The notes: a model not told the origin generated them from the sequence alone. Positions 1 to 9,488 are shown, numbered from the stretch's first letter. The stretch: DNA of 64,000 bases from Nonlabens spongiae (GCF_002117125.1 NZ_CP019344.1:3224501-3288500), one strand, 5' to 3'. Made by a program: numbers and translations.

Positions 1-302
1 ATGGAATCAATGATATTGTGATCGATGCTGGTTTTGGGTTTGCAAAAACGGTAGAACAAAATTATGAATTACTCAAAAAAATGAATCTGCTTAAAGCTCA
101 TGACGTTCCCATTCTCGCAGGCTTGTCCAGAAAATCCATGATATATAAGACGCTTGGGATTGAGGCAAAAGATGCGCTGAATGGAACCACCGCGCTTCAT
201 ATGGTGGCACTTCAAAAGGGTGCTTCTATATTAAGAGTTCATGATGTGAAAGAAGCGGTGGAGACCATTCAGCTTTTTCAGGCTCTTCAAAAATATGCCT
301 AA
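1..302 (+). CDS. folP: Dihydropteroate synthase, C-terminal part
   Basis: This is the 3' end of a gene that begins before the window; the reading frame is open from base 3. The encoded stretch has the family's D-x-G-F-G-F-x-K-T phosphate/pterin-binding segment near its start and the LSRKS segment about 35 residues later. The enzyme condenses p-aminobenzoate with dihydropterin pyrophosphate in folate synthesis. In this copy the usual DPG reads DAG. It is followed after 76 bp by cdaA on the same strand, a pairing that is common in Bacteroidetes. The family assignment is confident; only about 100 residues are visible. Confidence 0.9.
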   Translation, partial: GINDIVIDAGFGFAKTVEQNYELLKKMNLLKAHDVPILAGLSRKSMIYKTLGIEAKDALNGTTALHMVALQKGASILRVHDVKEAVETIQLFQALQKYA

Positions 303-378
303 ATGCCAATGTAGTGGCCAGTATTTCTTAGAAATACGGCATTGTTTTTAAGTTTATTTTTAGATTTGAATTTACCCT

Positions 379-1155
379 ATGGAGCTTCCCTCGTTTAGAA
401 TTTATGATCTGATTGATATTGTACTGTTTGCGGTGCTGATCTACTATTTATATCGATTGGTAAAGGGAACTGCGGCAATCAATATCTTTATAGGGATCGT
501 GATCATCTATTTGTTTTATGAGGTGACACTTTTCCTTGAAATGGAAATGCTTTCTAAAGCTTTGGGAACTTTTACGGGAGCTGGAGTATTTGCCCTAATC
601 GTAGTTTTTCAACAAGAGATACGCCGATTTCTCCTCATGCTGGGATCCACTAATTTTACGTCTCGCAGAAAGCTGCTTAACCAACTCAAGTTTTTTAAAA
701 ACGAAAGTGAAACGGACGACAAAGTAGTAGACGAAATAGTCAAAGCCTGCAAAAAAATGAGCGCCACTAAAACGGGTGCTCTTATAGGAATCAAACGTGA
801 TAATTCGCTGGATTTTGTAAAAAGTACGGGAGATGCGATGGATATTAAAGTCAATGCTCCCATCATTCAGAGTATTTTTTATAAAAACAGTACACTGCAC
901 GACGGTGCTCTGATCATAGAAGGAGATAGGATTACTGCCACAAGAGTGATTTTACCGGTCTCAGAAAATCGTGAAATTCCCCAGCGTTTTGGGTTGCGCC
1001 ACAGGGCAGCTGTAGGTCTTACAGAACGCAGCGGCGCCATTGCCGTGATCGTGAGTGAGGAAACCGGACAGATATCTCTGGTTCACGACGGTGCTTTTGA
1101 AGGCTACACAGACACTGAACAACTTGCTACCAAAATCAAAAAACTGCTGGAATAA
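379..1155 (+). CDS. cdaA: Membrane diadenylate cyclase CdaA
   Basis: The 258-residue product makes cyclic di-AMP from two ATP. Three hydrophobic segments fill roughly residues 10-85 and anchor it in the inner membrane. The DAC (DisA_N) domain follows, with the catalytic DGA motif near residue 175 and RHRAA near residue 207, both intact. The length matches the CdaA/DacA family. It follows folP and overlaps the next gene by one base (TAATG), so the two are probably translated together. No Shine-Dalgarno sequence precedes the ATG, as is usual in this phylum. Confidence 0.95.
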   Translation: MELPSFRIYDLIDIVLFAVLIYYLYRLVKGTAAINIFIGIVIIYLFYEVTLFLEMEMLSKALGTFTGAGVFALIVVFQQEIRRFLLMLGSTNFTSRRKLLNQLKFFKNESETDDKVVDEIVKACKKMSATKTGALIGIKRDNSLDFVKSTGDAMDIKVNAPIIQSIFYKNSTLHDGALIIEGDRITATRVILPVSENREIPQRFGLRHRAAVGLTERSGAIAVIVSEETGQISLVHDGAFEGYTDTEQLATKIKKLLE

Positions 1156-2000
1156 TGGAAAGGGAATGCAAGAATTGTGGTCAAGTCCTGTATGCTCAGC
1201 ATGATTTTTGTTTTCGTTGTGGTGCAAAATGGATTGAGAAGCGCATCACTATGAAGAATGTCGCACACGACTTCAGCGATATGTATCTGGGACTCGACAC
1301 TAAGTTTGTCCATACCTTTTTTGACCTTTTCCGTAAACCCGAAATGGTAATTAATGGATATATCCATGGTCGCCGTACCTATTATATGGACGCCATCCGA
1401 TATACTTTGCTGGCAATTTTTGTTTCAGGTATCAATGTTTTTGTGATGAAAAATTCGGGTGCGCTGGATAGTTTGATGAATGATCTTTATTCTGGTGAGA
1501 TTTATAGAGAGATTTATTCAGAAAAGCAATTGGAATTTCAAAAAAGTTTCCAAAGCAAATTTATGGACTATCAGGGATTCTTTATTCTGTTGACAATTCC
1601 GTTATTGGCTCTTGCTGCACGGATCACTTTTTGGGGAAAGAAATACTATAATTATACGGAGCAGGTGGTGTTCTATTTGTACACCTATGCCCACATGACC
1701 ATTGCAACAACACCCATTACCATTTTTTTACTGTATGTCAACGTGGAATTATTTCTTTGGTGGAGCACATTGGTATTCCCTGCGCAACTCTTATTTAACG
1801 CCCTTTGCTATAAGCGATGTTTTAATCTAAGTTTAGGCGCGACAGTCCTGAAAACACTTGTGGGTCTAATGGTTTTTACAATTCTACTAGTTTTAATTGC
1901 TCTAATAACTTTACTTGTGATTGCGCTGGTAACGATTATAGCGATAAAGTATTTTAACGTAGATCCAGAGGTGGTCAAACAAAGTTTTGGTGCAGGCTAA
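1155..2000 (+). CDS. DUF3667 family membrane protein
   Basis: The 281-residue protein starts with a zinc-ribbon-like segment (CKNCG, then CFRCG about 15 residues on) and continues with a long soluble stretch and four to five hydrophobic segments from about residue 70 to the end. This layout is that of the DUF3667 family of Bacteroidetes, whose function is not established. The ATG overlaps the stop of cdaA by one base, which suggests coupled translation. Its end overlaps the convergent ABC exporter by four bases. A role linked to c-di-AMP is only a guess from the neighbourhood. Confidence 0.8.
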   Translation: MERECKNCGQVLYAQHDFCFRCGAKWIEKRITMKNVAHDFSDMYLGLDTKFVHTFFDLFRKPEMVINGYIHGRRTYYMDAIRYTLLAIFVSGINVFVMKNSGALDSLMNDLYSGEIYREIYSEKQLEFQKSFQSKFMDYQGFFILLTIPLLALAARITFWGKKYYNYTEQVVFYLYTYAHMTIATTPITIFLLYVNVELFLWWSTLVFPAQLLFNALCYKRCFNLSLGATVLKTLVGLMVFTILLVLIALITLLVIALVTIIAIKYFNVDPEVVKQSFGAG

Positions 2001-3769
2001 GCCACCTCCTGCTGTGCAAATTGCACCTCGTACAGGTTGCGGTAGTAGCCATTCTCCTTTTCAAGCAACTCAGAGTGGTTGCCCATTTCCACGATCTGAC
2101 CGGCATCCATCACGATGATCTTATCGGCTTTTTTGATAGTAGCTAGGCGGTGTGCGATGATGATGGAGGTTCTTCCTTTAGTAATGATTTCTGTCGCTTC
2201 TTGAATCAGTTGCTCGCTGTGCGCATCTATGGAGCTGGTCGCCTCATCGAGAATCAGAATACTTGGATTTGAAACGTAAGCTCGCAAGAAGGCAATAAGC
2301 TGGCGCTGTCCAGAGCTGAGCATCACACCACGCTCTTTTACATTATAGTCGTATCCGTTTGGCAGGCTGGAGATAAAATCATGAACTCCTATTTTTTTTG
2401 CTGCTATAATTACATCTTCTTTTGAGATGGTTTCATCTTGAAGTGTGATGTTGTTAAGAATAGTATCTGCAAAGAGGAAAACATCTTGTAGCACCACCGC
2501 TATTTGTGATCGTAGGGAGTGAAGTTGGTACGCTTTCGCGGAAGCGGAATCAATCAAAATATCTCCACCGTTAATCTCATAAAACCTAGAAAGAAGATTG
2601 ATAATAGTCGATTTTCCAGCACCGGTCGCACCCACAATCGCAACAGTTTCTCCCGCATTTACTTTGAAGCTAAGGTTTTTTAAGACCAATTCATCCTCAA
2701 CGTAGCCGAAGTCAACATTCTTAAACTCAATCTCACCCTTAAGATCAGCTGCGATTTTTTCTCCTTGATCTTCAATTTGGGAATCGGTATCGAGAATGGT
2801 GAACACACGATTAGCGGCAACCATACCCATTTGAAGCGTATTGAATTTATCGGCGATCTGGCGCAGTGGTCTGAAAAGCTTCTGAGACAAATCGATAAAC
2901 ATGACTATCGTTCCTATTTCCACCATGCTGACCTCAGCACCTATATTCATGATCACACCTATGTACACGATGAGACCTATGGTGATACTGGACGCCATTT
3001 CAGCAATGGGGAAGAAGATGGAGTTGTACCAGACCGTTTTAACCCAAGCGTTGCGGTGCTTGTCATTAATTTCTTTGAAGCGCTGGTACTCTATCTTCTC
3101 CCGATTGAAAATTTGCACGATTTTCATGCCCGTGACACGCTCTTGTACAAAGCTGTTAAGGTTAGAAACCTGATTGCGCACATCTTCAAAAGCTTTTTTC
3201 ATAGCCTTCTGGAACACTCGGGTCGCATACAAAATAAACGGCATCACGATGAGAGCGATAAGCGTCAATCTCCAGCTGTTGAAAGCCATGAAGCCCAGCA
3301 CCACTATCATTTTAAGCAGGTCAGAAATGATCACAAATAATCCTTGTGAAAAAATACTTGCGATTGTTTCTATGTCACTTACAGCACGCGTGACCAATTT
3401 CCCCACCGCACTCTTGTCAAAATACTTCATCTTGAAGCCTAGCATGTGGTCAAAAAGCTTCAATCGCAGATCACGGATTACTTGTTGCCCGAGCCAGTTG
3501 GCATAATAGATAAAGCTCAATTGAAGCAGCACATCTGCGATCAAAACAGCGACCATAAGCCCGATTACCGTCATGAAACCCTGAAACTCTCGCGGTATTA
3601 TATGGTCATCGATCGCCACCTTAATCAAATAAGGCATTCCTATCGCGACAACTGCGGTAAGGATCGCGCTAAGTGCCACGAAATAGAAAGTCCCTCGATA
3701 CGGTTTAGTAAAGGAGATTAACCTCTTAAATAGGCGGGTGTCAAATGCATTTCCCGTGGTAGATGCCAT
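1997..3769 (-). CDS. ABC exporter, fused permease and ATPase (MsbA/MdlB type)
   Basis: The 590-residue half-transporter has a six-helix transmembrane domain over about residues 10-320 and an ATPase domain from about 350. Visible motifs are Walker A GATGAGKST near residue 379, the signature LSSGQRQL, Walker B ILILDEAT and a switch histidine in AHRLAT. It probably works as a homodimer exporting lipid or drug; the substrate cannot be told. Residues about 407-413 (SASAKAY), where relatives carry a D-G-x-D-I-R type segment, are encoded by a degenerate copy of the window's palindrome (2531-2546). The gene begins one base after the next upstream gene's stop. Confidence 0.9.
   Translation of the reverse strand: MASTTGNAFDTRLFKRLISFTKPYRGTFYFVALSAILTAVVAIGMPYLIKVAIDDHIIPREFQGFMTVIGLMVAVLIADVLLQLSFIYYANWLGQQVIRDLRLKLFDHMLGFKMKYFDKSAVGKLVTRAVSDIETIASIFSQGLFVIISDLLKMIVVLGFMAFNSWRLTLIALIVMPFILYATRVFQKAMKKAFEDVRNQVSNLNSFVQERVTGMKIVQIFNREKIEYQRFKEINDKHRNAWVKTVWYNSIFFPIAEMASSITIGLIVYIGVIMNIGAEVSMVEIGTIVMFIDLSQKLFRPLRQIADKFNTLQMGMVAANRVFTILDTDSQIEDQGEKIAADLKGEIEFKNVDFGYVEDELVLKNLSFKVNAGETVAIVGATGAGKSTIINLLSRFYEINGGDILIDSASAKAYQLHSLRSQIAVVLQDVFLFADTILNNITLQDETISKEDVIIAAKKIGVHDFISSLPNGYDYNVKERGVMLSSGQRQLIAFLRAYVSNPSILILDEATSSIDAHSEQLIQEATEIITKGRTSIIIAHRLATIKKADKIIVMDAGQIVEMGNHSELLEKENGYYRNLYEVQFAQQEVA
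2531..2546. repeat. Degenerate copy of the 16-bp palindrome, inside the ABC exporter gene
   Basis: The sequence is CGCTTTCGCGGAAGCG, one mismatch from the core palindrome. It is in frame and encodes ASAKA instead of AFAKA-type residues in the ATPase domain. Confidence 0.75.
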
Positions 3770-3770
3770 A

Positions 3771-4241
3771 CTAGCGATTGATATCTTTGAGTATTTGCTT
3801 TAATTCTTCTGGTCGTTGCGTTCCCACAACATATTCTTTGGTCTTGCTTTTATGGGAAACCTTAAAGTGCAGTCCTTTGCTACCTCTGGTATTATAAACA
3901 GTTCCGTATCCCGTCCAAATTCTGATACCCCACCCACCTACAAAACCGTAATCGATGACTTCTGGATCTTTCAAGTCCTCCCAGAACCATTTCTTGGTCA
4001 AGAATGGAACGTAATTGATTTTGATAAAGTCTTGAGTGATTTCAGTTTTTAAAACCAGTGCAAACATAAGTACGCTTATCGCTACTGGTAAAAGGCTTAG
4101 CAGAAGTTTAATAGGAAGTTCTAAAGTTGCTCCGTCCTCCTGAACAAGCCAGATCCCAATCAGGCACAAAACCATTAGTAAGGCTGTTCCCCACGTCACC
4201 CAAGGTGAAAAACGCTGCTTTTCTTGAAATAGAACTTTCAT
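3771..4241 (-). CDS. Small membrane protein of unknown function
   Basis: The 156-residue product has two hydrophobic segments (about residues 15-31 and 43-63) followed by a soluble domain with a WFWEDL segment and glycine-rich stretches, which could form a PH-like fold of the kind seen in other short membrane proteins; this is inference only. The ATG overlaps the truA stop by four bases (ATGA) and the stop is one base before the ABC exporter start, so truA, this gene and the exporter look like one operon. I do not recognise a named family. Confidence 0.8.
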   Translation of the reverse strand: MKVLFQEKQRFSPWVTWGTALLMVLCLIGIWLVQEDGATLELPIKLLLSLLPVAISVLMFALVLKTEITQDFIKINYVPFLTKKWFWEDLKDPEVIDYGFVGGWGIRIWTGYGTVYNTRGSKGLHFKVSHKSKTKEYVVGTQRPEELKQILKDINR

Positions 4242-4999
4242 GAATGTAAAGGTACGCGATCGGGATATACTATTTTGGTCAGGTAAAGTCCTTGACCTGG
4301 AGCGCTGGGACCTGCTTGATTACGGTCTTGAGATTTTATGATGTGGTCTAAATCCTCCACCATTTTCTTACCGTAACCTATTTCTAAAAGCGTTCCCATG
4401 ACTGCTCGTACCATATTCCGCAAGAACCGATCTGCAGTGATATGGAAAATAACGTGATGATCATCTATTTGGAACCGAGCTTCTGTAACTGTGCAGTTGT
4501 ACGTTTTTACCTGTGTTTTGCTTCGGGAGAAGCATTTGAAGTTTTTAGTGCCCAATAATTGGTCAGCCGCTTCTTGCATTAATCCAAAATCGGGTTTGCG
4601 GTAAAGAATGTAGCTGTTTTTATTGAAGAATGGATCAGGCCTTAGATGTATGTGGTATTCATAAGATCGGGAAATTGCATCAAAACGAGCGTGATCTTCA
4701 CTTCCTACTTCATAAAGATTAAAAACACTTATGTCTTCTGGCAGCCACCGGTTCAGGCGGTACACGATGTTCTCGATTTGAGCTGGTTTTTCAAGGTCAA
4801 AGTGGGCAAACATTTGCTTAGCGTGTACGCCAGTATCCGTGCGACCTGCTCCTGTTGTCAGTACGGGCTGCTTTAGAAGCAACTTTAATCCTTCTTCCAA
4901 TCTTTCTTGTACGGTAATGGCATCGGGCTGTTTTTGCCAGCCATGGTAGTTTGTGCCATCATAAGCAAATTCGATGAAATAGCGTCTAGAAGAACTCAT
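4238..4999 (-). CDS. truA: tRNA pseudouridine(38-40) synthase
   Basis: The 253-residue enzyme isomerises uridines 38-40 in the tRNA anticodon arm. The N-terminal YDGTNYHGWQ segment and the catalytic GRTDTGVHA motif (with the essential Asp) are intact, and the length is normal for TruA. It heads a probable three-gene minus-strand operon. A match to the Bacteroidetes -7 box ends four bases before the start codon, so the transcript may have almost no leader. Confidence 0.95.
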   Translation of the reverse strand: MSSSRRYFIEFAYDGTNYHGWQKQPDAITVQERLEEGLKLLLKQPVLTTGAGRTDTGVHAKQMFAHFDLEKPAQIENIVYRLNRWLPEDISVFNLYEVGSEDHARFDAISRSYEYHIHLRPDPFFNKNSYILYRKPDFGLMQEAADQLLGTKNFKCFSRSKTQVKTYNCTVTEARFQIDDHHVIFHITADRFLRNMVRAVMGTLLEIGYGKKMVEDLDHIIKSQDRNQAGPSAPGQGLYLTKIVYPDRVPLHS

Positions 5000-5003
5000 G
5001 CCG

Positions 5004-5011
5004 CAAAGATA
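5004..5011 (-). promoter_or_regulatory. -7 promoter box of truA
   Basis: On the minus strand the sequence TATCTTTG fits the Bacteroidetes TAnnTTTG element and lies four bases before the truA ATG. No TTTG at the usual distance upstream was found, so this rests on one box. Confidence 0.4.
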
Positions 5012-5185
5012 GGAATGCCTAGGTCAGAAGCTTTTGTCTCAACGCGACAGATTCACGATCGATTCTTTTTAAATCTAAACTTAAATCTAAACTCAAACTC
5101 AATTTTAATAAGCTAGAAAAGTATCACCGGAGAAAATTGTAAAATGCGAGAAATTACAAAAACTAGTTACTCCCAAGCTCACCAA

Positions 5186-5863
5186 CTAACCCTCCAGCTT
5201 TCTATTACGCATCCCATCCAGCAGGTGGATCGTACGTGTTCCGTAGGCAGCATTAGATTCAGAGTGTGTCGCTTGAATTATGGTGACACCCTCATTTTGA
5301 TTTAGATTCTTGAACAGCTCCATGATTTCGTTGCTCTGTTGCGAGTTGAGGTTTCCAGTAGGTTCATCGGCGAGGATGAGTTTGGCTCTTGCAACGAGAG
5401 CTCGAGCGACTCCCACAAGCTGCTGCTGGCCTCCGCTGAGTTGATTTGGAAAAAGATCTTTTTTACCTACGATGTTAAACCGGTCCAGGATGTCAGCAAC
5501 ACGGGCTTTGCGCTCACTGCTCTTGACGTTTTTATAGAGTAGGGGCGTCTCGATGTTTTCATAAACCGTGAGCTCATCGATCAGGTGATAAGCCTGAAAT
5601 ACAAAACCTATGTGTTCTTTATAGAGTCTGGACAACTGCTTTTCCTTGAGCTTGTGCACTGGTTCTCCTAGAAACTCATAACTTCCTTCCTGGAACCCAT
5701 CCAGCATCCCGATAACGTTCAGCAAAGTAGATTTTCCCGATCCCGATGGTCCCATGATGGAAATGAACTCCCCTTCTTTCACCCTTAAATTCAGATCATT
5801 GAGTAAAAAGATGCGGTTGCCACCTTGTTTGACCCACTTGTAAATGTTTTTCAGTTCAATCAT
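5186..5863 (-). CDS. ABC transporter ATPase (MacB/LolD type)
   Basis: The 225-residue ATPase has Walker A GPSGSGKST, signature LSGGQQQ, Walker B ILADEPTGN and a histidine in THSE. Such subunits power FtsX/MacB permeases that act by mechanotransmission rather than true transport. The residue after LSGGQQQ is Leu where most relatives have Arg, and the following VAVARA reads VGVARA. It lies at the downstream end of the efflux cluster, 300 bp after the nearest permease, so it may have its own promoter. Confidence 0.9.
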   Translation of the reverse strand: MIELKNIYKWVKQGGNRIFLLNDLNLRVKEGEFISIMGPSGSGKSTLLNVIGMLDGFQEGSYEFLGEPVHKLKEKQLSRLYKEHIGFVFQAYHLIDELTVYENIETPLLYKNVKSSERKARVADILDRFNIVGKKDLFPNQLSGGQQQLVGVARALVARAKLILADEPTGNLNSQQSNEIMELFKNLNQNEGVTIIQATHSESNAAYGTRTIHLLDGMRNRKLEG

Positions 5864-5920
5864 TTGATAGTTTCTTAATCGTTATGAATTTCAGTTATTT
5901 ATTGTTTGTTGTCCATTTTA

Positions 5921-5990
5921 GTTGTCAAGTCGATATTGATTTGATTTCGAGATTAATAACTCGTTCTCGACTACCGCTCAAATTGACACT
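5921..5990. repeat. Possible small dispersed repeat
   Basis: The ends TGTCAA (5923-5928) and TTGACA (5983-5988) are inverted, and the interior contains CGTTCTCGACTACCGCTC, close to CGTTCTCGGCTGCGCTCG at 58555-58572. This suggests two diverged copies of one small intergenic repeat. Confidence 0.35.
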
Positions 5991-6051
5991 TGCTTAATTT
6001 TTATTGCGCTTTCAGACTTGGACAAGCTCAGTATAAACTTCTTTTCGTTTC

Positions 6052-6067
6052 CGCTTTCGCGAAAGCG
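6052..6067. repeat. Core palindrome CGCTTTCGCGAAAGCG
   Basis: Perfect copy, 96 bases downstream of the stop of the 811-residue permease (on the minus strand). It is followed by a sequence also present at the other permease tails. Confidence 0.9.
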
Positions 6068-6163
6068 AACTCATAAAAATCTTCACCGCTACGATCGTCC
6101 TTCAACTTTTGTCTTACTGCTGTTCACTGAGCGGCGTCTGAGGTCAGCGATCTTTCCATTTTT

Positions 6164-8599
6164 TCATTCCGTTTTTAAACTTTCCACCGGATTTCTCATT
6201 GCGGTTGAAACGGTTTTAATACTCATTACCGCGAGAGCAATTACGGTCATTGCGGCGATGCTGCCCAAGAAAATCCAAATACTGATGTCCGTACGGAATA
6301 CAAAATCGTTGAGATAATCCTGAATGAAATAGTATGCGATGGGTGCGGCGATTAAGAAGGCGATTAAAATCAGAATGACAAAATCTCTACACAACAATAA
6401 ATTGATCTGCGCCACGGTGGCGCCCAGAACCTTACGTACTCCTATCTCTTTGCGACGTCGCTCGGTGGTATGTACCACGAGCCCGAGTAATCCAAGACAA
6501 CTGATCAAAATAGACAGTCCTGTTGCCCAGTTGAGCAATTTAGACAGGCGCTGGTCTTCACGGTAAAATCGTTCAATGCTCTCGTCTAGAAAGCCTACAC
6601 TAACATCGCTATCAGGAAAAATAGAGAGATATGTGCTTTCTATCCGATCAATGATGTCGGAAATATCTGAATTTGCCGCAGTTTTAAGGTGCACTGTGCT
6701 GAAGTATCCCCAGCCGCTGCGCGATAGGTCTCCCGTAAAAGCAAGTGGCATAATTTCATTTTTGGCAGAGGCCTGATGAAAATCTTTCATCACTCCTACA
6801 ACGGTAATCTTTTTGTCATCATAAGTCACTTGCTGATTGATAATTTCCTCAGGTGAGTTGAAGCCTAGAATCTTTGTAGCTTTTTCATTAAGGACAAATT
6901 CAGCGATGGTATCATTGAGCGGTACTCTACCGGCCAGTAAGTCAATATTGTACAATTCAAGATATTCTGTATCGCCGTACTGCATGCGCACCTCAGTTTT
7001 GTATTCCTGACCGTCGTGATTGATTTTCATCAAGTTCACATGGGTACTCATACTCGCTGGAGGCATGCTACCCAGACTGGTCATCTCAACACCTGATATT
7101 TTGCTCAATTCAATCTGAAGTGCGGCTTTTTTGCTAAAATCTTTCTCGCCCCACGGCATCTGTACAAATAGGCGGTTTTCTTTTTCAAAACCCATATCCT
7201 GATTTAATACAAAATGTATCTGTCGACCCACAAGAAGGGAACCGATGATGAATACCTGAGCTACACCAAATTGAAAAACCGTCAGTCCTTTACGTATAGT
7301 TGGATTGCCACTTGTAGATGAATATTCTCCTTTGAGAACTTTACTGGGTTTAAAACTTGACAAAACAAGGGACGGATAAAACCCTGCGGCAAATGTGACC
7401 ACTAGAAGCAACACTAATATCCCCATCAGAACAACAGGTTTTAATAAAAGACCTAGACTAATAGCATCTACAATATAATCAGAGAATATCTGGATCAACC
7501 AATAGGATAAGCCTACGGATAACGCTATGGAGAGCAAGGTGAGTAAGAAAGTCTCGCCTAGAAACTGTCTTATGAGTTGGCCTCTTGAACTACCCAGTGT
7601 TTTACGTACCCCTATCTCGCGCGCTCTTTGGGTTGCACTGGCGGTGTTTAGATTGATAAAATTTACGACGCCCAGCAAAAGAAGGAAAAGCGCAACGAAA
7701 CCTAATGAGGTAAGAACTGTTTTGTTGGCTTGGTTCCGGCTGTAATCATAAATACCATATTTAGTATTGAAATGAATGTCAGATAACGGTTGGAGCTTAT
7801 ACCATGACTTCATACCGAATTCTATGGACTCTTCATCCCATTGTGATTCAGCGAGGGTTGCCAATCTTTTGTTGATCGAAGCAACATCTGCATCAGGTCG
7901 CAATTGCACATAAAGTTGTGAACTGGAATTAATGCTGTCAAATCCTTGCTCGCTCATGCCTTTAAGGTCACTCTGGCTCACCGTTTCATAGGCAATGAAT
8001 TCTGTAAAAACCAGATCAGAATTGTTCTCAAAATCAGCTACAATGCCAGAAACATTAGCTTGAAATTCTGTGTAGTCCAGAGTTTGCCCTATTATCTCTT
8101 CAGGTGATAAATTAGGGAAATAGTAGGCTGCCTTTTGCTGGGTGAGAACCACATTGTTCGGAGTGCTGAGCGCTGTTTCTGGATTACCGGCAAGCCATTC
8201 ATAGTCAAAAATTGAGAAATAGCTACTTTCTGCAAAAATGACCCTATCGTTGATCTTGCTGGTTTTTTGAGTGCTGAGTGCGGTGATTTTTGCAGGGTTA
8301 TAAAGAATAAAGTGCGCTTTTTTCTCCACTTCGGGATATTCTGCGAGCATGGTTTCACCCAGTGGAATAGGAGTTCCCGGGTTACCGAAAGCATCATCAC
8401 CAAATTCTAAATCGCTTACCGCCCTATAAATGTGCTCACCATTTTTATGAAAACGATCAAATGTAAAATCGTGATACACCATCATGCCTATTACCAACGA
8501 GGCACTAAGGCCTATGGAAAGGCTTATAATATTGATTACTGAAAAGAATTTCTGCTTCCAGAGGCTTCTCCAAGCTATTTTAAGGTAGTTTTTAAGCAT
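6164..8599 (-). CDS. FtsX/MacB-type ABC permease
   Basis: The 811-residue protein begins MLKNYLKIAWRSL, has one membrane helix near residues 20-42, a large periplasmic MacB_PCD domain, three helices near residues 290-415, a second periplasmic domain and a final FtsX domain with ERRRKEIGVRKVLGA (about residue 700) and closing NPVESLKTE. This is the long duplicated FtsX permease form typical of Bacteroidetes. The cargo is unknown. Upstream (8600-8770) is a promoter region shared with the adaptor gene at 16579-17850, so both may answer to the same regulator. Confidence 0.9.
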   Translation of the reverse strand: MLKNYLKIAWRSLWKQKFFSVINIISLSIGLSASLVIGMMVYHDFTFDRFHKNGEHIYRAVSDLEFGDDAFGNPGTPIPLGETMLAEYPEVEKKAHFILYNPAKITALSTQKTSKINDRVIFAESSYFSIFDYEWLAGNPETALSTPNNVVLTQQKAAYYFPNLSPEEIIGQTLDYTEFQANVSGIVADFENNSDLVFTEFIAYETVSQSDLKGMSEQGFDSINSSSQLYVQLRPDADVASINKRLATLAESQWDEESIEFGMKSWYKLQPLSDIHFNTKYGIYDYSRNQANKTVLTSLGFVALFLLLLGVVNFINLNTASATQRAREIGVRKTLGSSRGQLIRQFLGETFLLTLLSIALSVGLSYWLIQIFSDYIVDAISLGLLLKPVVLMGILVLLLVVTFAAGFYPSLVLSSFKPSKVLKGEYSSTSGNPTIRKGLTVFQFGVAQVFIIGSLLVGRQIHFVLNQDMGFEKENRLFVQMPWGEKDFSKKAALQIELSKISGVEMTSLGSMPPASMSTHVNLMKINHDGQEYKTEVRMQYGDTEYLELYNIDLLAGRVPLNDTIAEFVLNEKATKILGFNSPEEIINQQVTYDDKKITVVGVMKDFHQASAKNEIMPLAFTGDLSRSGWGYFSTVHLKTAANSDISDIIDRIESTYLSIFPDSDVSVGFLDESIERFYREDQRLSKLLNWATGLSILISCLGLLGLVVHTTERRRKEIGVRKVLGATVAQINLLLCRDFVILILIAFLIAAPIAYYFIQDYLNDFVFRTDISIWIFLGSIAAMTVIALAVMSIKTVSTAMRNPVESLKTE

Positions 8600-8693
8600 G
8601 ATGTTGATGTTATTGCCTCAAAGATTACTTGATCTATGCCAGTTTTACAAATCAGTGAATTTCAGTATTTTGTAACAGATTTATAGAAATGAA

Positions 8694-8727
8694 GTGTCCG
8701 ATTTTGATACAGCTATGTGCGATTTTG
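8694..8727 (-). promoter_or_regulatory. Candidate upstream activator site, copy 1
   Basis: This 34-bp stretch is 28/34 identical to 17925-17958. Each contains two related 13-bp units (GTGTCCGATTTTG type) spaced 21 bp, i.e. two helical turns, and lies about 95-130 bp before a minus-strand start codon. The pattern fits an enhancer for an NtrC-type activator such as the one encoded at 18083-19426; that link is inferred. Confidence 0.5.
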
Positions 8728-8746
8728 GGAAAGTGGGTAAGAAGTA

Positions 8747-8762
8747 CGCTTTCGCGAAAGCG
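8747..8762. repeat. Core palindrome CGCTTTCGCGAAAGCG
   Basis: Perfect copy; with its flanks the inverted symmetry extends to 20 bp (TA...TA, 8745-8764). It lies just beyond the shared activator-site region, the same relative place as the copy at 17980. Confidence 0.9.
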
Positions 8763-8826
8763 TAAATAATTCAATCACTTGAAAACTGAAACAAATGAAC
8801 AAAGAGATGAGAATCAGAAATCAAAA

Positions 8827-9429
8827 CTATCGCGCAAACACCTCTGCCATCGAGACTTTAAGGTCGGGAAATAATTTACCTGAAACGAGGTCGGGACTGT
8901 TTCGTTTCTCAAAAAGCCCAAAGCGCTCATAAATATCGTTTTCTAGCGCGTAGATTTCAATGTAGAATAATTCTGGTTGAACCAACCAATATTCCTTTAC
9001 ACCATTTTCCTGATATAGATTAAACTTCTCATTGTAATCCTTCTTTGAAGTTGACTCTGAGAGAATTTCGATAATGAGATCGGGTGCGCCTTTGCAACCC
9101 GCATCGTCAAGTTTGCTAGGGTCGCAAACGAGGCAGATGTCTGGTTGAACAACCGTGTCTATTTCTTGATCTTTCTGGCCTTTGTTTTTAACTAAACGTA
9201 CATCAAAAGGGGAATGGTACACCTCGCAAGAATGATTTTCAAAGTGACTGTAAAACTTTGAACTAAGAACAGTTTCAGCTTTTTGATGCCATCGCTTGGG
9301 TGCCGGACTCATTTTATGAATCCAGCCTTTGATCAATTCCACCCGCTCGCTAAACTCCCACGTCAGATAATCTGCATAGGTGTAGCGTTTTTTAAGATCA
9401 AGTGAAGAAAAATCGGTTACTGGCTTCAT
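8827..9429 (-). CDS. Uma2 family (DUF820) putative endonuclease
   Basis: The 200-residue protein carries the Uma2 core: QPDICLV, then APDLIIEILSEST and KEYWLV, matching the D...E-x-K-type nuclease-fold layout of this restriction-endonuclease-like family. Its biological role is not established; genes of this family are often scattered as single copies. It stands alone between the permease at 6164-8599 and a decayed permease, with palindromes on both sides (8747 and 9489), so it may have been inserted into the efflux cluster. Confidence 0.85.
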   Translation of the reverse strand: MKPVTDFSSLDLKKRYTYADYLTWEFSERVELIKGWIHKMSPAPKRWHQKAETVLSSKFYSHFENHSCEVYHSPFDVRLVKNKGQKDQEIDTVVQPDICLVCDPSKLDDAGCKGAPDLIIEILSESTSKKDYNEKFNLYQENGVKEYWLVQPELFYIEIYALENDIYERFGLFEKRNSPDLVSGKLFPDLKVSMAEVFAR

Positions 9430-9488
9430 ACCCTACTAGTCTTTCCCAAAGTTAGCTATTTTTCACAACAATGGCTCAGATTCATATA

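Larger units (their letters stand above)
5864..6163. other. 300-bp intergenic region with repeats
   Basis: No gene is seen. The region holds a possible small repeat with TGTCAA/TTGACA ends (5921-5990), a core palindrome (6052-6067) and the conserved tail found downstream of each permease gene of this cluster (6068-6163, including CTACGAT). Confidence 0.6.
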
